9,984 nucleotides of DNA, from positions 1-9,984 of the forward strand of contig JALNXV010000106.1 of NCBI GenBank assembly GCA_023230175.1, given 5' to 3'. Position numbers and translations under genes: made by a program. The number at the start of each line of letters is the position of its first letter. The stretch's first letter is position 1. The notes beneath the pieces are model-generated. The model worked only from the letters and a program-made list of their open reading frames with translations. It did no database searches and was not told where the DNA came from. Source of the DNA: Candidatus Cloacimonadota bacterium. GTDB taxonomy: Bacteria; Cloacimonadota; Cloacimonadia; Cloacimonadales; WRIO01. Positions 8,624 to 9,984 of this stretch are shown here, piece after piece.

Positions 8624-8652
8624 ACTTTATTAATCAAGCATTTTCTTGTCAA
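8624..8652 (-). promoter_or_regulatory. Sigma-70-type promoter of the regulator-dinG operon
   Basis: The minus strand carries a perfect -35 hexamer TTGACA (8647-8652), a 17-bp spacer and a -10 hexamer TAAAGT (8624-8629, four of six consensus bases). Transcription would start near 8617, leaving a leader of about 26 bases that contains the GGAGGG ribosome binding site. The layout suggests expression by the housekeeping sigma factor rather than sigma-54 autoactivation. It is inferred from sequence only. Confidence 0.55.
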
Positions 8653-8666
8653 CAAAGTTTTTTCAA

Positions 8667-8685
8667 TTGTAAAAAAAAATTACAA
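8667..8685. promoter_or_regulatory. Inverted repeat TTGTAA-N7-TTACAA, possible operator
   Basis: A perfect 6-bp inverted repeat flanks seven adenines, upstream of the operon promoter. Its centre (8676) lies about 59 bp upstream of the predicted start of transcription, close to the position used by class I activators. The spacer is a pure A-tract, so it could instead be an UP-element or simply chance in AT-rich DNA. Confidence 0.3.
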
Positions 8686-8895
8686 CACAACATAAAATAA
8701 ATATCCTAAGCGTCGATATATCATTAAATTACAAAATCGATACCTTATCACAAAAAAATTAATAATTCTTTTACTATGCAATTATTGATGACATTTATTT
8801 CAAAGAAAGGCTGTTTTTATCATAATTTAAAATTAAATCAACAAAATTTAAAATAGTGTCAACAACAAACAATACAAGCATTTTTAAAAAAAAAC

Positions 8896-8923
8896 TTGCA
8901 ATTTTAATAACATATTTTATTTT
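8896..8923 (+). promoter_or_regulatory. Candidate promoter of hisS
   Basis: TTGCAA (8896-8901), a 16-bp spacer and TATTTT (8918-8923) each match four of six consensus bases. Transcription would start about 20 bases before the hisS ATG, leaving room for the GGAG site. An alternative lies further upstream at CATAAT (8821-8826) with a poor -35. In such AT-rich DNA weak matches are common, so support is low. Confidence 0.3.
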
Positions 8924-8939
8924 GGAATCAAAATTATTT

Positions 8940-8943
8940 GGAG
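8940..8943 (+). promoter_or_regulatory. Ribosome binding site of hisS
   Basis: GGAG lies 6 bases before the ATG at 8950-8952, within GGAGAG. It supports this ATG as the hisS start. Confidence 0.75.
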
Positions 8944-8949
8944 AGTAAA

Positions 8950-9984
8950 ATGACATCAAAATTTACAGTTCCAAGGGGAACTTATGATATATTACCTAAG
9001 GAAAGTTATAAATGGGAATATATAGAACAAACATTCAGATCTATTGTAAAAAATTATAATTATCAAGAAATAGTAACTCCTATTTTTGAAAATGCTGAAA
9101 TTTTTGAACGTAGTGTTGGTAATACTTCAGATATTATTCAGAAAGAAATGTATAAATTTCAAGACAAAAAAGGTAGAGTTTTTGCCTTGAGGCCTGAAGG
9201 TACAGCACCGGTTATAAGAAGTTATATTGAAAATAACTTATGGACAGATTCTCCATTAACAAAACTCTTCTATGTTGGTCCAATGTTTAGATATGACAGA
9301 CCACAAGCAGGAAGAAGTAGACAATTTTCACAATTTGGAATTGAATGTATAGGATCAAATCATCCGTATTATGATGCAGAAGTAATCTCAATTTTCTATA
9401 ATTTTTTAAAAGCTATAGGTTTAAAAAAATATCAAGTCGAAATCAACAGCATCGGATGCCCTAACTGTTCAGAAAATTATAACGAAGCATTACGTACATA
9501 CTATAAAGAATATATTAATCAATTATGCCCGGATTGTAAAAGTAGATTTTTAAAAAATCCTAAAAGACTTTTAGATTGTAAAGTTGATACTTGTAAAAAA
9601 ATATCTAAAAATGCACCTCTAATTTTAGATTATCTTGATGAAGAATGCAAAAAACATTTTGAACAGGTTCAATTCTATTTAAACCTACTTAAAGTACCCT
9701 TTATAATAAATGCTTCTATTGTACGTGGTTTAGATTATTATTCTCAGACAGCTTTTGAATTCATAAATAACAATTTAGGTGCTCAAAATGCTCTTGGAGG
9801 CGGAGGAAGGTATAACGGATTGATAAAGCAAATGGGGGGGAAAGATATCCCTGCAGTTGGTTTTGCCGGTGGTTTTTCAAGATTATTGTTATCAATAGAA
9901 AATGAAAATATAAAAATCGAAAATACAAATCAATCTAAGTTTTTTATAGTTAATTTAGGTGATTCTGCAATTGAAAAAAACAAT
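8950..9984 (+). CDS. hisS: Histidyl-tRNA synthetase, N-terminal part (3' end outside window)
   Basis: The frame runs open from ATG 8950 to the window edge, giving 345 residues of a protein usually about 420 long. HisRS charges tRNA-His with histidine in the cytoplasm, as a class II dimer. Visible landmarks are the N-terminal PRGTYDILP (8-16), motif 1 around 41-62, RPEGTAPVIR (81-90), motif 2 FRYDRPQAGRSRQF (113-126), the histidine-specific motif VRGLDYY (258-264), GGGGRYNGL (283-291) and motif 3 around 303-313 with its arginine at R311. Cysteines 170, 173, 193, 196, 210 and 215 form the Cys-rich, presumably metal-binding insertion known in many anaerobe HisRS enzymes. The last residues (FFIVNLGDSA) begin the anticodon-binding domain. 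Motif 3 reads GGFSR where most HisRS have GLER. The gene is divergent from the regulator operon and no T-box leader is visible. The assignment is very secure. Confidence 0.97.
   Translation, partial: MTSKFTVPRGTYDILPKESYKWEYIEQTFRSIVKNYNYQEIVTPIFENAEIFERSVGNTSDIIQKEMYKFQDKKGRVFALRPEGTAPVIRSYIENNLWTDSPLTKLFYVGPMFRYDRPQAGRSRQFSQFGIECIGSNHPYYDAEVISIFYNFLKAIGLKKYQVEINSIGCPNCSENYNEALRTYYKEYINQLCPDCKSRFLKNPKRLLDCKVDTCKKISKNAPLILDYLDEECKKHFEQVQFYLNLLKVPFIINASIVRGLDYYSQTAFEFINNNLGAQNALGGGGRYNGLIKQMGGKDIPAVGFAGGFSRLLLSIENENIKIENTNQSKFFIVNLGDSAIEKNN

Larger units (their letters stand above)
8592..8949. other. Divergent intergenic region between the sigma-54 regulator and hisS
   Basis: This 358-bp region is extremely AT-rich and holds the control signals of two divergent genes. 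On the regulator side are a strong ribosome binding site, a sigma-70-type promoter and an inverted repeat. On the hisS side are a ribosome binding site and a weak promoter candidate. The middle (about 8690-8890) contains A/T tracts and a pair of AATTTAAAAT direct repeats, but no convincing gene, RNA structure, T-box leader or sigma-54 (GG-N10-GC) promoter on either strand. Confidence 0.75.

Noticed and set aside
8713..8742. TCGATA repeat pair and the GATATATC palindrome
   Set aside because: Short palindromic AT-rich words in AT-rich DNA; no promoter-linked spacing makes them stand out.
8776..8856. Small + strand ORF of 26 codons in the intergenic region
   Set aside because: No Shine-Dalgarno, no recognisable sequence, and a length expected by chance.
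8592..8949. Sigma-54 promoter for autoactivation, or a T-box leader for hisS
   Set aside because: No GG-N10-GC element with flanking consensus was found on either strand, and the hisS leader shows no T-box sequence or terminator hairpin.

Overview
The window is a strongly AT-rich, gene-dense bacterial segment with four protein genes in three transcription units. From left to right they are: the 3' part of a Uup-type ABC-F ATPase gene (+ strand); a convergent two-gene operon (- strand) made of a 1438-residue sigma-54 activator followed by a DinG-family exonuclease-helicase; a 358-bp divergent intergenic region; and the 5' part of hisS (+ strand). No tRNA, rRNA, CRISPR array, insertion sequence or other sign of mobile DNA was seen. 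All four genes share the same AT-rich codon usage and look native.

Organism: this is an anaerobe-like, low-GC bacterium that must use sigma-54, because the big regulator keeps a full sigma-54 activator core. The HisRS carries the cysteine-rich insertion found in many anaerobes. Giant ATPase-TPR-GAF-sigma54 regulators occur in deltaproteobacterial lineages and in FCB-type candidate phyla such as Cloacimonadota and Delongbacteria. I therefore lean towards a low-GC member of such a group, but this is a guess and not a phylogenetic result.

Bases 1-1236 hold the end of uup, which runs off the left edge. The window opens just after the first nucleotide-binding domain, then covers the interdomain linker, the whole second nucleotide-binding domain and the C-terminal coiled coil. 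Only 23 bp separate its stop codon from the stop of the convergent dinG gene, with no convincing terminator between them.

Bases 1260-8591 hold the operon. The upstream gene (4275-8591) encodes, in order, an N-terminal STAND/AAA_16-like P-loop ATPase, a probable winged helix, a long TPR array with exact 40-residue periodicity, a GAF domain, a sigma-54-interacting AAA+ domain and a Fis-type helix-turn-helix. The downstream gene (1260-4268) starts 6 bases after the regulator's stop codon and has no obvious Shine-Dalgarno of its own, so it is probably translationally coupled. It encodes a DEDDh exonuclease fused to an XPD/DinG-type helicase that keeps the four cysteines of the iron-sulfur cluster. 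A good sigma-70-type promoter (TTGACA, 17-bp spacer, TAAAGT) and a strong ribosome binding site precede the operon, and an inverted repeat lies upstream of the promoter at about -59.

The co-transcription of a large, probably ligand-sensing sigma-54 activator with a DNA-processing exonuclease-helicase is the most unusual thing here. The sigma-54 target promoter is not visible in this window, so the regulator's targets are probably elsewhere. uup and hisS are ordinary housekeeping neighbours.
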